This document shows, in pieces, positions 24,012 through 32,003 of a stretch of DNA of 64,000 bases. The stretch covers positions 5,642,001 to 5,706,000 of the forward strand of contig NZ_CP113116.1 in NCBI RefSeq assembly GCF_026625985.1, given 5' to 3'. The notes under the pieces were generated by a model that saw nothing but the letters and a program-made list of their open reading frames with translations, searched no databases and had not been told where the DNA came from. This DNA is from Mycobacterium sp. Aquia_213 (GTDB lineage Bacteria; Actinomycetota; Actinomycetes; Mycobacteriales; Mycobacteriaceae). A program made the translations under genes and the position numbers. Position 1 is the first letter of the stretch; each line of letters starts with the position of its first letter.

Positions 24012-24752
24012 CTAGAAGTCCTTGTGGTTCACGTCGGTGATCAGCCCGCCGTCCATGATGAACTCGCTGCCGGTGGAATAAGACGACTCGTCGCTGGCCA
24101 GGAACAGCACAAACGTCGCGACCTCGCGCACTTCGCCGGGCCGGCCCAGCGGGATGGTGACCATGTCCTCGGGCAGGTGCTTGGTCATCGGGGTGCGAAT
24201 GAAGCCTGGGTGCACGGAGTTGACCCGGATGTTGTGCGGCGCCAGCTCCAGGGCGGCCGACTTGGCCAGGCCGCGCACGCCCCACTTGGACGCGACATAC
24301 GGGTGCACCATAGGCGCTCCGCGCAGGCCTTCGATCGACGAAACGTTGATGATCGAGCCGCCGCCGGCCTCGATCATCGGGTCGACGGCGACCCGCATGC
24401 CCAGGAACGTCCCGGTCAGGTTGACGTCGATCACCTTCTGCCACTTCGCCAGGTCGAAGCTCCGCAGCGGGCCGAGCGCGACGGTGCCGGCGTTGTTGAC
24501 CAGCACGTTGAGCTTCCCGAATTCGCCGATCGCGGTCGCGACCGCGGCTTCCCACTGGTCGAGCTGGGTGACGTCGAGGTGTACATAGCGCGCGGAGTCG
24601 CCGATCTCCTCGGCCAGCGCCTTGCCCTGGTCGTCCAGGATGTCGCCGATCACGACCTTGGCGCCCTCCTCGACGAGCAGGCGCGCGTCTTCGGCGCCCA
24701 TGCCGCCGGCGGCGCCACTGATGAGTGCAACTTTGCCGTCTACTCGACCCAC
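24012..24752 (-). CDS. Short-chain dehydrogenase, FabG3 (hydroxysteroid dehydrogenase)-like
   Basis: A 246-residue SDR with SGAAGGMG, NNAG, NVSSIEG and the catalytic YVASK. The N-terminal segment GKVALISGAAGGMG, the SIINVSSIEGL stretch and the C-terminal SDESSYSTGSEFIMDGG closely resemble Rv2002 (FabG3), an NAD-dependent 3-alpha/20-beta-hydroxysteroid dehydrogenase. GTG at 24752 has AAAGGAG nine bases upstream. The DapB-like reductase gene ends 19 bases upstream on the same strand, so the two likely form an operon. Steroid activity is inferred from the resemblance. Confidence 0.85.
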   Translation of the reverse strand: MGRVDGKVALISGAAGGMGAEDARLLVEEGAKVVIGDILDDQGKALAEEIGDSARYVHLDVTQLDQWEAAVATAIGEFGKLNVLVNNAGTVALGPLRSFDLAKWQKVIDVNLTGTFLGMRVAVDPMIEAGGGSIINVSSIEGLRGAPMVHPYVASKWGVRGLAKSAALELAPHNIRVNSVHPGFIRTPMTKHLPEDMVTIPLGRPGEVREVATFVLFLASDESSYSTGSEFIMDGGLITDVNHKDF

Positions 24753-24771
24753 GTGCGGGTCTCCTTTCGAT

Positions 24772-25872
24772 TTAAGTGGTCACCAAAGTGCTTGGTGCGT
24801 AAAGGCCTTTGCCGGTTACCAGCGGCAAATCGAGGGTGGTCCGGATGCCCGGCGGTGCCGCAATCACGGCCGGAATCGCGTTAACGACACGGCCCGCCGC
24901 GCCGGCAATTGCGGCGTGGTTGTGGTCACCCTTGCGGCTGCTCGGGATGATGTCGACGGCGTACGACGGCTCACCGGTGATCTCGACGCGATACGAGCCG
25001 TCGCCGGACGCGGGCTGGGGCAAGTCGGGGCGCAGGTCGGGCCGCAGTCGGGTGACGTGCTCGATCACGATGGCGGGGTGGCCCTTGACCATGCCGCGAA
25101 TCTCGAACTGCAGCACCGCCACGGTGCCCTTGGCCACGTGGCCGATCGCGATGTCGAAATCCTCCGGCGCCGGCTCGCGCTGGTAGGACTCTTTGATCTC
25201 GTCGACCTCGATGCCGAGACCGGCCGCCAGCTGACGGATCGCGGTACCCCACGCGATGCTGAGGATGCCCGGTTGCAGCAGCATCGGGATTTCGTCCATC
25301 GGCCGGGCGAACCCCATGTAGGTCATGACTTCTTCACCGTCGTAGCTGGCGTAGTCGTGGATCTCCATGCAGCGCACCTGCTCGATGCGCTGACAGGTCC
25401 CGGCAAGCGCGAACGGGATCAGGTCGTTGGCGAACCCCGGGTCGACGCCGCTGATAAAGATGCTCGAATTACCTTGCCGGGCAGCATCTTCCACGCGAGC
25501 GATGTACTTGTCGGGCATCACGCCCCACGGGAACTGCAGCAGCCCGGGCGACGACCCGACGACGTTGATGCCGGCCGCCAGGATGCGCATGACGTCGGCC
25601 ATCGCGTCGGGTAGCCGGGTATCGCCCATCGCGCAGTAGACGACGCACTCGGGCTTGGCGGCGATGATGGCGTCCAGGTCATTGACGGCTTTGATGCCGG
25701 TGACGGTCGGGGTATCCAGGCCGACGCCGCACAGTTCGCCGGCGTCGCGGCCCACCTTCTCCGGGGTGGACACGTTGACGCCGGTCAGTTCGAACTGCGG
25801 ATTGGTGATCAGTTCGGCCAGGGCCAGGCCTCCGACATTTCCGGTACCGACGTGCCCGACGCGGATCGCCAT
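24772..25872 (-). CDS. DapB-fold NAD(P)H-dependent reductase (amine-dehydrogenase/DAPDH family)
   Basis: A 366-residue oxidoreductase with an N-terminal Rossmann motif VGHVGTGNVGGLALAEL and a long C-terminal domain as in 2,4-diaminopentanoate dehydrogenase-like proteins; mycobacterial members are often annotated as dihydrodipicolinate-reductase-like. YCAMGDTRLPDAMADVMRIL and VVGSSPGLLQFPWG are typical family stretches. ATG at 25872 has GGAG six bases upstream. It is too long for true DapB. Its substrate is unknown; the SDR downstream is a likely partner. Confidence 0.8.
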   Translation of the reverse strand: MAIRVGHVGTGNVGGLALAELITNPQFELTGVNVSTPEKVGRDAGELCGVGLDTPTVTGIKAVNDLDAIIAAKPECVVYCAMGDTRLPDAMADVMRILAAGINVVGSSPGLLQFPWGVMPDKYIARVEDAARQGNSSIFISGVDPGFANDLIPFALAGTCQRIEQVRCMEIHDYASYDGEEVMTYMGFARPMDEIPMLLQPGILSIAWGTAIRQLAAGLGIEVDEIKESYQREPAPEDFDIAIGHVAKGTVAVLQFEIRGMVKGHPAIVIEHVTRLRPDLRPDLPQPASGDGSYRVEITGEPSYAVDIIPSSRKGDHNHAAIAGAAGRVVNAIPAVIAAPPGIRTTLDLPLVTGKGLYAPSTLVTT

Positions 25873-25975
25873 GACAGTCTCCGTCCCTTGAAGCCTGGAA
25901 AGCTTTTCTAGACACTAGTCCATAACTTCCGGGGCGCCGACGGGGCCGGACTTAACCGCGGCCAGGCAGAATGGA

Positions 25976-26875
25976 ATGGCGATGGCTCAGCGTGAAGACG
26001 TCCAATTCACCTCCGGTGCCGACCGGATCAGCGCGTGGCTCTATCGACCGTCCGACGTGGGCGATGCGCCGCTGTTGGTGATGGCGCACGGCCTGGGTGC
26101 GGTGCGCACCATGCGCCTCGATGCCTACGCCGAGCGGTTCAGCGCGGCCGGCTACGCCTGCCTGGTCTTCGACTACCGCAACTTCGGCGACAGCGAGGGT
26201 CAGCCGCGCCAGGTTCTCGACATCGACATGCAGCTCGCCGACTGGGCCGCCGCGGTGGCCTATGCCCGCACCCTCGACGGCGTCGATCACGATCGAATCG
26301 CGTTGTGGGGCACATCTTTTGCGGGCGGACATGTGATCAGCACGGCAGCCCGGCTACCGGGCATCGCCGCGGTCATCGCACAGTGTCCGTTCACCGACGG
26401 CATCGCATCGGCGCGCACGATCTCCTATCCGCTGGCCACCGCGCGCATCACCGCGCGGGCGATCCGCGACGTCATCGCCGCCCGCCGCGGCCGGCCCCCG
26501 GTGATGGTCGCGGCGGCGGGCAAACCGGGCGACGTCGCGCTGATGAACACCCCCGACTCCTACTCGGGGTACCTGCGGCTGGTTCCCGAGGGCGCCGAGC
26601 TGCGCAACGAGATCGCGGCACGCATCACGATGAAGATCTTCACCTACCGGCCCGGCCTGCTCACCCCGAAGATCGCCTGCCCCATCCTGTTCTGCGTCTG
26701 CGAGCACGATTCGCTGGCCCCCGCCGACGCGACCCTGCGCCATGCCGCCAATGCCCCCCGCGGCGAGGTGCGGACCTATCCCGAGGAGCATTTCGCGATC
26801 TACGTCGACGACGCTTTCGAGCGAGTGATCGCCGATCAGCTCGCCTTCCTCGACAAGCATCTGAAATCTGAGTAG
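25976..26875 (+). CDS. Alpha/beta-hydrolase (dienelactone-hydrolase/acylpeptidase-like)
   Basis: A 299-residue hydrolase. The nucleophile elbow reads GTSFAG near residue 112, so the fifth position of GxSxG is alanine; the acid is probably in CEHDSLAP and the histidine in EEHFAIY. The oxyanion region is MAHGLGAVRTMRL. ATG at 25976 or the next in-frame ATG at 25982 may be used, and neither has a clear ribosome site. It is divergent from the DapB-like gene. Substrate unknown; ester or short-peptide hydrolysis is possible. Confidence 0.82.
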   Translation: MAMAQREDVQFTSGADRISAWLYRPSDVGDAPLLVMAHGLGAVRTMRLDAYAERFSAAGYACLVFDYRNFGDSEGQPRQVLDIDMQLADWAAAVAYARTLDGVDHDRIALWGTSFAGGHVISTAARLPGIAAVIAQCPFTDGIASARTISYPLATARITARAIRDVIAARRGRPPVMVAAAGKPGDVALMNTPDSYSGYLRLVPEGAELRNEIAARITMKIFTYRPGLLTPKIACPILFCVCEHDSLAPADATLRHAANAPRGEVRTYPEEHFAIYVDDAFERVIADQLAFLDKHLKSE

Positions 26876-26920
26876 TCCTACCCTGTCCGGCGATGCGGGT
26901 CCTTTCGCATGCTGGAGCAC

Positions 26921-27211
26921 ATGGAAATTCCCAATGGCACGTCGAAGAACACCGCCGCCTTTTTCATTCAGGCCGCCGTCGCGTTCGGGGTTAGCTTCGT
27001 CGCCGCACTCGGCGGGATCTTCTACCTCCCGCTTGATTCATGGCAGCGGCTGTTCCTCGGCATCACCGTGTTGTTCCTCGTCTCCAGCGCATTCACCTTG
27101 GCAAAGGTGATCCGCGATCAGCAGGAAGCCGCGACCATCCGGGTGCGTCTGGACGAAGCGCGCATGGAGAAGCTGTTCGCCGAACACAATCCATTCACCA
27201 CCGCGACCTGA
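26921..27211 (+). CDS. YiaA/YiaB-family small inner-membrane protein
   Basis: A 96-residue membrane protein with two hydrophobic helices, about residues 10-30 (FFIQAAVAFGVSFVAALGGI) and 38-60 (WQRLFLGITVLFLVSSAFTL), then a short charged tail. The segment KNTAAFF before helix 1 and TLAKVIRDQQE after helix 2 are the YiaA/B family pattern. ATG at 26921 has GGAG three to four bases upstream; an earlier in-frame ATG at 26909 is possible. It precedes a sensor kinase gene by about 47 bases. Function unknown. Confidence 0.75.
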   Translation: MEIPNGTSKNTAAFFIQAAVAFGVSFVAALGGIFYLPLDSWQRLFLGITVLFLVSSAFTLAKVIRDQQEAATIRVRLDEARMEKLFAEHNPFTTAT

Positions 27212-27258
27212 TCCTCGGCGGGCCCGCGCCGGGCCGTCGCCGACTTATGCTGAGCGCG

Positions 27259-28404
27259 ATGACGCGCCCCAATCCCGATCCGACGGCGCCGCTGTGGCGC
27301 GCGGCGCAGGTATTCCGGCTGCTGAGTTGCCTTTACGCGACGGGCTTCCAGATCGCCATCAACCCGGATCTGCGCCGGCCGATGCTGGGTTGGGTGCTGT
27401 TCGCGGTGCTGATCGGCTGGAGCGCGGCCTGCGCGATCGCCTACCTGCGCGGGTTCGGCCGAACGACGGTGTGGGTGATCGCCGAGATCGTGATCGTCGT
27501 CGCGCTGATGTGGTCCAACCGGGTGATCACGTTCGAGCACTGGGCGTCGGAAAACCAGACCTGGCCGACGACGTTGTGGGCCAGCAATCCCACGATCTCG
27601 GCCGCGATCCAGTTCGGCCCGGTCCGCGGGATGTTGACCGGTCTGGCGGTGATGGCCACCAATTTCGCCGTCAAGAACTACTTCGACCTCAACATGGGGC
27701 ACAACGCCACGATCATCATCGAGCTGGCGATCGGCATGGCGATCGGCCTGGCCGCCCAAACCGCGCGACGCGCCCACGCCGACCTGCAACGCGCCGCCCA
27801 ACTGTCCGCCGCGGTTCAAGAACGGGAGCGGCTATCGCGCGAGGTGCACGACGGCGCCATCCAGGTACTGGCGCTTGTGGCCAAGCGCGGCCACGAAATC
27901 GGCGGTGCCACAGCCGAATTGGCTGACCTTGCCAGCGAGCAGGAGCGCGCGCTGCGACGATGGGTCACGTCGGCCGGCGTCGACGAGCACGGGGACCGCA
28001 CCACGCTCGATCTCGGCACGCTGCTGCGCCGCCGGGAGTCCGACCTGGTGTCGGTGAGCTTGCCGGGGACGCCGGTGGCCCTGCCGCGCCGGGTGGCCGC
28101 CGAGCTCGATGCCGCGGTGGGCAATGCCCTGGACAACGTGCGGGCGCACGCGGGTGCCGGCGCCCACGCGTTCGTGCTGCTGGAAGACCTGGGTGATTCG
28201 GTCACGGTCAGCGTGCGCGACGACGGCGTGGGCATCGCCGACGGCCGGCTCGAGGAAGCCGCCGGGCAGGGACGCCTGGGGATCTCGAAGTCGATCGTGG
28301 GACGGCTGGTGTCGCTGGGCGGCAGCGCGCAGCTGCACGGCGAACCGGGTGAAGGTGTCGAGTGGGAACTGTGCGTGCCGCGCGACGGGGGACGAGATGA
28401 CTGA
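27259..28404 (+). CDS. Membrane sensor histidine kinase, MacS/NarX-like (HisKA_3)
   Basis: A 381-residue kinase. About five membrane segments fall between residues 15 and 168, followed by a coiled segment and the phosphoacceptor motif REVHDGAIQVLALV with His197. The ATPase domain has an N-box (GNALDNVRAHAG), a G1 motif (DDGVGI) and a G2 region (GRLGISKSI). ATG at 27259 is used; ATG at 27247 is in frame and neither has a strong ribosome site. The downstream response regulator overlaps by eight bases, making a cognate pair. The signal is unknown; the short extracellular loops suggest sensing within the membrane. Confidence 0.87.
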   Translation: MTRPNPDPTAPLWRAAQVFRLLSCLYATGFQIAINPDLRRPMLGWVLFAVLIGWSAACAIAYLRGFGRTTVWVIAEIVIVVALMWSNRVITFEHWASENQTWPTTLWASNPTISAAIQFGPVRGMLTGLAVMATNFAVKNYFDLNMGHNATIIIELAIGMAIGLAAQTARRAHADLQRAAQLSAAVQERERLSREVHDGAIQVLALVAKRGHEIGGATAELADLASEQERALRRWVTSAGVDEHGDRTTLDLGTLLRRRESDLVSVSLPGTPVALPRRVAAELDAAVGNALDNVRAHAGAGAHAFVLLEDLGDSVTVSVRDDGVGIADGRLEEAAGQGRLGISKSIVGRLVSLGGSAQLHGEPGEGVEWELCVPRDGGRDD

Positions 28405-29059
28405 CGACACCGCGACGACGGTGATGGTGGTGGACGACCATCCGATCTGGCGCGACGCAGTGGCCCGCGACCTCGCCGAGGACGGGTTCAACGTGGTCGC
28501 CACGGCCGACAGCGTGGCCGCCGCCCGGCGCCGGGCGGCCGTGGTCAAGCCCGACGTGGTGGTGATGGACATGCGCCTGTCCGACGGCGACGGCGCGCAG
28601 GCGACGGCCGAGGTGCTCGCGGTCTCACCCGAGACTCGGGTGCTGGTGCTGTCGGCCTCGGACGAACGCGACGACGTCCTGGAGGCCGTCAAGGCCGGGG
28701 CCACCGGCTACCTGGTCAAGAGCGCGTCGAAAGCCGAACTGGCCGAGGCCGTGCAGGCCACCGCGGCCGGGCGGGCCGTGTTCACCCCCAGCCTGGCCGG
28801 CCTGGTGCTGGGCGAATACCGCCGCATCGCCCAGAGTAAGGACTCGGGACCGGCCGGGCCCAGCCTGACCGAGCGCGAGACCGAGGTGTTGCGCCATGTG
28901 GCAAAGGGGCTGTCGGCCAAGCAAATTGCCGAACGGCTGTCGTTGAGCCACCGCACCGTCGAAAATCACATCCAAGCGACATTCCGAAAGCTGCAAGTCG
29001 CCAATCGCGTGGAGTTGACTCGCTACGCCATCGAGCACGGTCTGGACGGCGAACCCTAA
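28397..29059 (+). CDS. NarL/FixJ-type response regulator
   Basis: A 220-residue regulator. The receiver domain (about 8-125) has the acidic pair in VVDDH, the phosphoacceptor aspartate in VVMDMRLSDGDG and the conserved lysine in GYLVKSAS. A LuxR-type helix-turn-helix (about 150-210) has LTERETEVLRHVAKGLSAKQ and SLSHRTVENHI. The gene overlaps the kinase by eight bases (ATGACTGA), so the two are translationally coupled. Targets are not apparent from the sequence. Confidence 0.9.
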   Translation: MTDDTATTVMVVDDHPIWRDAVARDLAEDGFNVVATADSVAAARRRAAVVKPDVVVMDMRLSDGDGAQATAEVLAVSPETRVLVLSASDERDDVLEAVKAGATGYLVKSASKAELAEAVQATAAGRAVFTPSLAGLVLGEYRRIAQSKDSGPAGPSLTERETEVLRHVAKGLSAKQIAERLSLSHRTVENHIQATFRKLQVANRVELTRYAIEHGLDGEP

Positions 29060-29205
29060 GCCGGATACGGCTGCCGCGCCGGACGCGAAACCGCGAGCGC
29101 CACAGTCGATATCGTCGCGACGAGGGTGTAAGCGAAGATGGTCCACGCCACCGGCTGGCTGGGCAAGTGCGACCGCAATGGGGGCGGTGGACTGCTGCAG
29201 GGATT
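29056..29205 (-). other. Open reading frame continuing past the acyltransferase stop codon
   Basis: Directly after the TGA that ends the acyltransferase the same frame stays open for 49 codons to a TAG at 29056. It encodes a proline-rich linker and a hydrophobic helix (VAWTIFAYTLVATISTVALA) and ends exactly at the stop of the convergent response-regulator gene. This could be the original C-terminus of the acyltransferase cut off by a nonsense change, or chance openness in GC-rich DNA. Confidence 0.35.
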
Positions 29206-30498
29206 TCACAACCGCTCCCGACCGGCCGCGGCGAGCGCCCGAGCGCCCACCAGGGCGGTCACCATCGTCGCGACACAGATCAGCCCGTCGTCCTTGAGGC
29301 CGTATTTGATCGACGCCAGGGTCGCCACCCCCGCGACGCACAGCAGCAGCCCGGCGGCCACGCCCCGGCCGGTCGAGGTGATGGCCGGAGCGCCGTCCCA
29401 GCCGGCCAGCGGGTTGTTCTCCAGCGGCCGCAGCACCAGGAACAGCACCGCCACCGTGGCGACCATCAGGAGCAGCTGCAGGACGCTGATCGCGAGGTAA
29501 TCCGGTTGGCCTGGGTAGCGAGCGTGACCGGTCAGGTCGAAGAGCAGGTGCATGCCGAGCAGTGCGGGCATGTGCCACAGGTACAGCGTCATCGCGCCGG
29601 AGTTGCCGAGCGCGGTCCACCACCACACGCGCGGTCGCTGCGCCCACCGGGTGATCGCGGGCATTGCCGCGATGGCCAGCGCGCTCAGGACGATCGCGTG
29701 CCCGGCCTGCAGCAGCGACGGCGGGCTGGTGTTGGACAGGTGGTGGTCCCCGGTGCCGACCAGGCTGATTTCATACGGCCCCCAGCACACCAGGGCGATG
29801 TTGACGGCGAATACGCCCGCCGCCGTGACCAGCGCGGCACGCCCGGTGAGCAGCTCACGACGGTACGCGACGCCGAACATCGCGGGGATCAGCCAGACCG
29901 CGAGGTTGAGATAACCCAGCCCCGACGCGGCGGGCCAGTGCAGCCGGGTGGCGTCGATGACAGCGATGGTCCCGTAGACGGCACCCACCCCCGCGACGAA
30001 ACGGGTTCGGGTGGTAATTCGAGCCAAGGCCGGCATCGCGGCCAACACCAGCACGTAGGCGCCCAGGAACCACAGCAGCTGGATGCTGACGCCGGCGATG
30101 GGTTCGTAGATGTGTTGGGGCAGAACGGGATACAGCAAGGTGAGCGCAACCGCCCAGAATCCGAGGTAATAGAACACCGGCCGGAACAGCCGGGTGCAGC
30201 GTTTCATCAGCCAGCCGCCCCAGTTGGTGCCGGGCCGCCAGGACGACAGGCTCGCCGCGGCGCCGGCGAAGAAGAACAGCGGCATGATCTGGAGAATCCA
30301 GGTGAGGGCCTGAAACACCACCGAGGTGGTCAGCAGGTTGTCCCAGATGAGCACGTGGTTGCGGATGACGCTGATTGCCATCACGGTGTGACCGGCCACG
30401 ACGCCGATCAGGGACACGATGCGGATGACGTCGAGGGCGCGGTCGCGATCGGCCGGCGTCTGGGCGGCCAGCTCGGCCGGGGTGGGAAGTGTTTGCAC
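29206..30498 (-). CDS. Acyltransferase-3-family integral membrane protein
   Basis: A roughly 430-residue polytopic membrane protein with about ten or more hydrophobic helices. The first (ALDVIRIVSLIGVVAGHTVM) contains the R-x10-H pattern typical of acyltransferase-3 proteins, and MPLFFFAGAAASLSSW follows. Members O-acylate sugars, lipids or peptidoglycan from the cytoplasmic side. GTG at 30498 is used; TTG at 30522 is an alternative. The gene converges with the response regulator, and its reading frame continues beyond the stop codon with another possible membrane helix. Confidence 0.78.
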   Translation of the reverse strand: MQTLPTPAELAAQTPADRDRALDVIRIVSLIGVVAGHTVMAISVIRNHVLIWDNLLTTSVVFQALTWILQIMPLFFFAGAAASLSSWRPGTNWGGWLMKRCTRLFRPVFYYLGFWAVALTLLYPVLPQHIYEPIAGVSIQLLWFLGAYVLVLAAMPALARITTRTRFVAGVGAVYGTIAVIDATRLHWPAASGLGYLNLAVWLIPAMFGVAYRRELLTGRAALVTAAGVFAVNIALVCWGPYEISLVGTGDHHLSNTSPPSLLQAGHAIVLSALAIAAMPAITRWAQRPRVWWWTALGNSGAMTLYLWHMPALLGMHLLFDLTGHARYPGQPDYLAISVLQLLLMVATVAVLFLVLRPLENNPLAGWDGAPAITSTGRGVAAGLLLCVAGVATLASIKYGLKDDGLICVATMVTALVGARALAAAGRERL

Positions 30499-30577
30499 CC
30501 GAAAAGCATCGCCGAGCAGCAAACCCCAAGTCCCGCGCAGTTCTACCCGTCAAGCCTGAGTAGTTCTACTCAAACGA

Positions 30578-31213
30578 CTACGGCCCGAGCGGAGCCTCGG
30601 TGCGGATCGCCTCGTCGCGGATCAGGCCCCGCAGCAGCGCGGTGCTGAACTCGGCGGCGATTTCCTTGGCGCTGCGCCGGCCACTGGGCCGCAGCCACCG
30701 GTAGCTGCCCAGCGTCATCCCGATGTAGCCCAGCGCCAGCACGTGAGAGTCGCACTGGTAGAACTCGCCGCTGGCGATGCCGCGGTCGATCAGGCCGTGT
30801 ACGTGGTGGTAGACCTGGGCTTCCTTCTCGCGGACCTCGGCGACCTGTTCCTCGGTGAACCATTCGGTGATGTAGGGCTGCTCCTGGAAGTACACCGCGG
30901 CCCGCTCGGGATCGCTCGCGATCCCGGTGAGCAGCCGAATCGTGTATTGATAGAGCGCCTCGCGTGCCGTCCAGGAGGGATCGTCGTGGACGGCGGCCAG
31001 CGTGCCCTCGGCGGCCTGGCGGTAGATGTCGAACAGGATGAGCGACTTGCTGGCGTAGTAGTGGTAGACCGTCGCCTTGTTCAGGCCGATGACGTCGGCG
31101 ACGTCGTCCATCCGGGTGCCGTGGTAACCGCGGGCCGCGAACAGCTTGGTGGCAACCGCCAGCAACTCCTCGCGGCGCGTTAACCCGTTGCGGGTGATGC
31201 TGTCGGATGACAT
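30578..31213 (-). CDS. TetR-family transcriptional regulator
   Basis: A 211-residue TetR protein; the helix-turn-helix is TRMDDVADVIGLNKATVYHY (about residues 33-52). The C-terminal helical domain is of the KstR2-like type but the sequence is not KstR2 itself. ATG at 31213. It is followed by the acyltransferase gene on the same strand after about 80 bases and is divergent from the microprotein pair. A near-palindrome at 31283-31298 in that gap is the likely autoregulatory operator. Confidence 0.85.
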   Translation of the reverse strand: MSSDSITRNGLTRREELLAVATKLFAARGYHGTRMDDVADVIGLNKATVYHYYASKSLILFDIYRQAAEGTLAAVHDDPSWTAREALYQYTIRLLTGIASDPERAAVYFQEQPYITEWFTEEQVAEVREKEAQVYHHVHGLIDRGIASGEFYQCDSHVLALGYIGMTLGSYRWLRPSGRRSAKEIAAEFSTALLRGLIRDEAIRTEAPLGP

Positions 31214-31282
31214 CTTTACTCACTATCGTCGCTGCCAACGGGGCGGCATGGGCTTAGTGCCGGGCCCGGTTAAGGCAAAGTA

Positions 31283-31298
31283 CCAATCAACTGGTTGG
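31283..31298. promoter_or_regulatory. Candidate TetR operator
   Basis: CCAATCAACTGGTTGG is a dyad with 12 of 16 symmetric positions, centred 77 bases upstream of the TetR start and about 100 bases upstream of the first microprotein. CCAAC/GTTGG half-sites are common in mycobacterial TetR operators. It is the only clear dyad in this 174-base divergent gap. Confidence 0.45.
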
Positions 31299-31387
31299 AC
31301 AGTTTAGAGGTATCGGCGCCTGTCGCACCGGCACGGATGTGACTAGACTCCATTATTTGAACTAGTCGCGAGTACAGAGGTGGGGCG

Positions 31388-31513
31388 ATGGATCCTAGTC
31401 CGGATTACGACGGCAGCGACGAAATCGAATTCTTCATGAAGTATTTCACCTGGGGCTTGCGCGGGGTTCAGGACGGAAACGGTTACCCGCCGCCCGCGTA
31501 CCCGCCCGTCTAG
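31388..31513 (+). CDS. 41-residue microprotein, copy A
   Basis: A 41-residue acidic microprotein: an acidic start (MDPSPDYDGSDEIEFF), a central amphipathic stretch (MKYFTWGLRGV) and a proline-rich tail (GYPPPAYPPV). The second copy 187 bases downstream is identical at 31 positions and shares both ends, so this is a real gene rather than chance. Start ATG at 31388 follows a weak GAGGTGGGG. No signal peptide or membrane helix is seen. M. tuberculosis annotates a small gene near pntB/Rv0158 (Rv0157A) that may be related; I cannot confirm it. Function unknown. Confidence 0.75.
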   Translation: MDPSPDYDGSDEIEFFMKYFTWGLRGVQDGNGYPPPAYPPV

Positions 31514-31699
31514 ACAGACTTTTTCGCGTCCCGAACAAATCGCGACTCGGCCCGCTCAGCGGCCGCTTAGTGTCACACATTCACGTTGAGCCGCAGGACA
31601 ATTCAGCCCTAAGCCCGTTGTCCCGGCGGCGGTGGACGTCCGGCGGCCGCGGACATCTCCGGGACGCCGGTGGGCTTCGCCGAAACTAACGTGGGCCAA

Positions 31700-31825
31700 G
31701 TGGACCCGAGCCCGGACTATGACGCGAGTGACGAAATCGAGTTCTTCATGGGCTACCTGAGTTGGGGCTTGCGCGGGGTCGAGAGCGGCCAGGGATACCC
31801 GCCGCCGGCGTATCCGCCCGTCTAA
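31700..31825 (+). CDS. 41-residue microprotein, copy B
   Basis: A paralogue of the gene at 31388-31513 with the same length and layout: DPSPDYDASDEIEFF, then MGYLSWGLRGVESG and the tail GYPPPAYPPV. The start is GTG at 31700, or GTG at 31691 three codons upstream. Most differences lie in the middle, which suggests conservation of the ends. It is followed by the perfect hairpin repeat at 31881-31950 and the convergent CYP125-like gene. The role is unknown; the aromatic-proline tail could bind a partner protein. Confidence 0.75.
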   Translation: MDPSPDYDASDEIEFFMGYLSWGLRGVESGQGYPPPAYPPV

Positions 31826-31880
31826 AGCGCCTTCGCGAGGGCCAGTCCCACCAGTCACTGTTCCGCGGGCAGCATGCAAA

Positions 31881-31950
31881 TTGCCCGCCTCTGAGCGACA
31901 AATCCAAGGCTCGCGCGATGCGCCAGGCGTTGTCGCTCAGAGGCGGGCAA
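31881..31950. repeat. Dispersed inverted-repeat element, copy 2 (perfect)
   Basis: Perfect 21-base arms at 31881-31901 and 31930-31950 enclose 28 bases. Inner ends read GAGCGACAA and TTGTCGCTC; the right arm is followed by AAAAGC as in copy 1 (23900-23979). It sits between the microprotein copy B and the convergent CYP125-like gene. As RNA it would form a very stable stem on either strand, so bidirectional termination is possible. Confidence 0.8.
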
Positions 31951-32003
31951 AAAGCGTATTCCCGCTCCCAGAGGGAGCAGTGGCGGAAGTGACTCGGCGC
32001 CGG

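Noticed and set aside
25905..25925. CTAG-ACA-CTAG and an AAAGCTTT dyad in the gap between the DapB-like and hydrolase genes
   Set aside because: Short arms and no local regulator; noted as a possible operator but not supported enough to annotate.
29167..30648. Plus-strand open frame of 493 codons
   Set aside because: Antisense to the acyltransferase gene; composition is Gln/His/Arg-rich as expected for a shadow frame.
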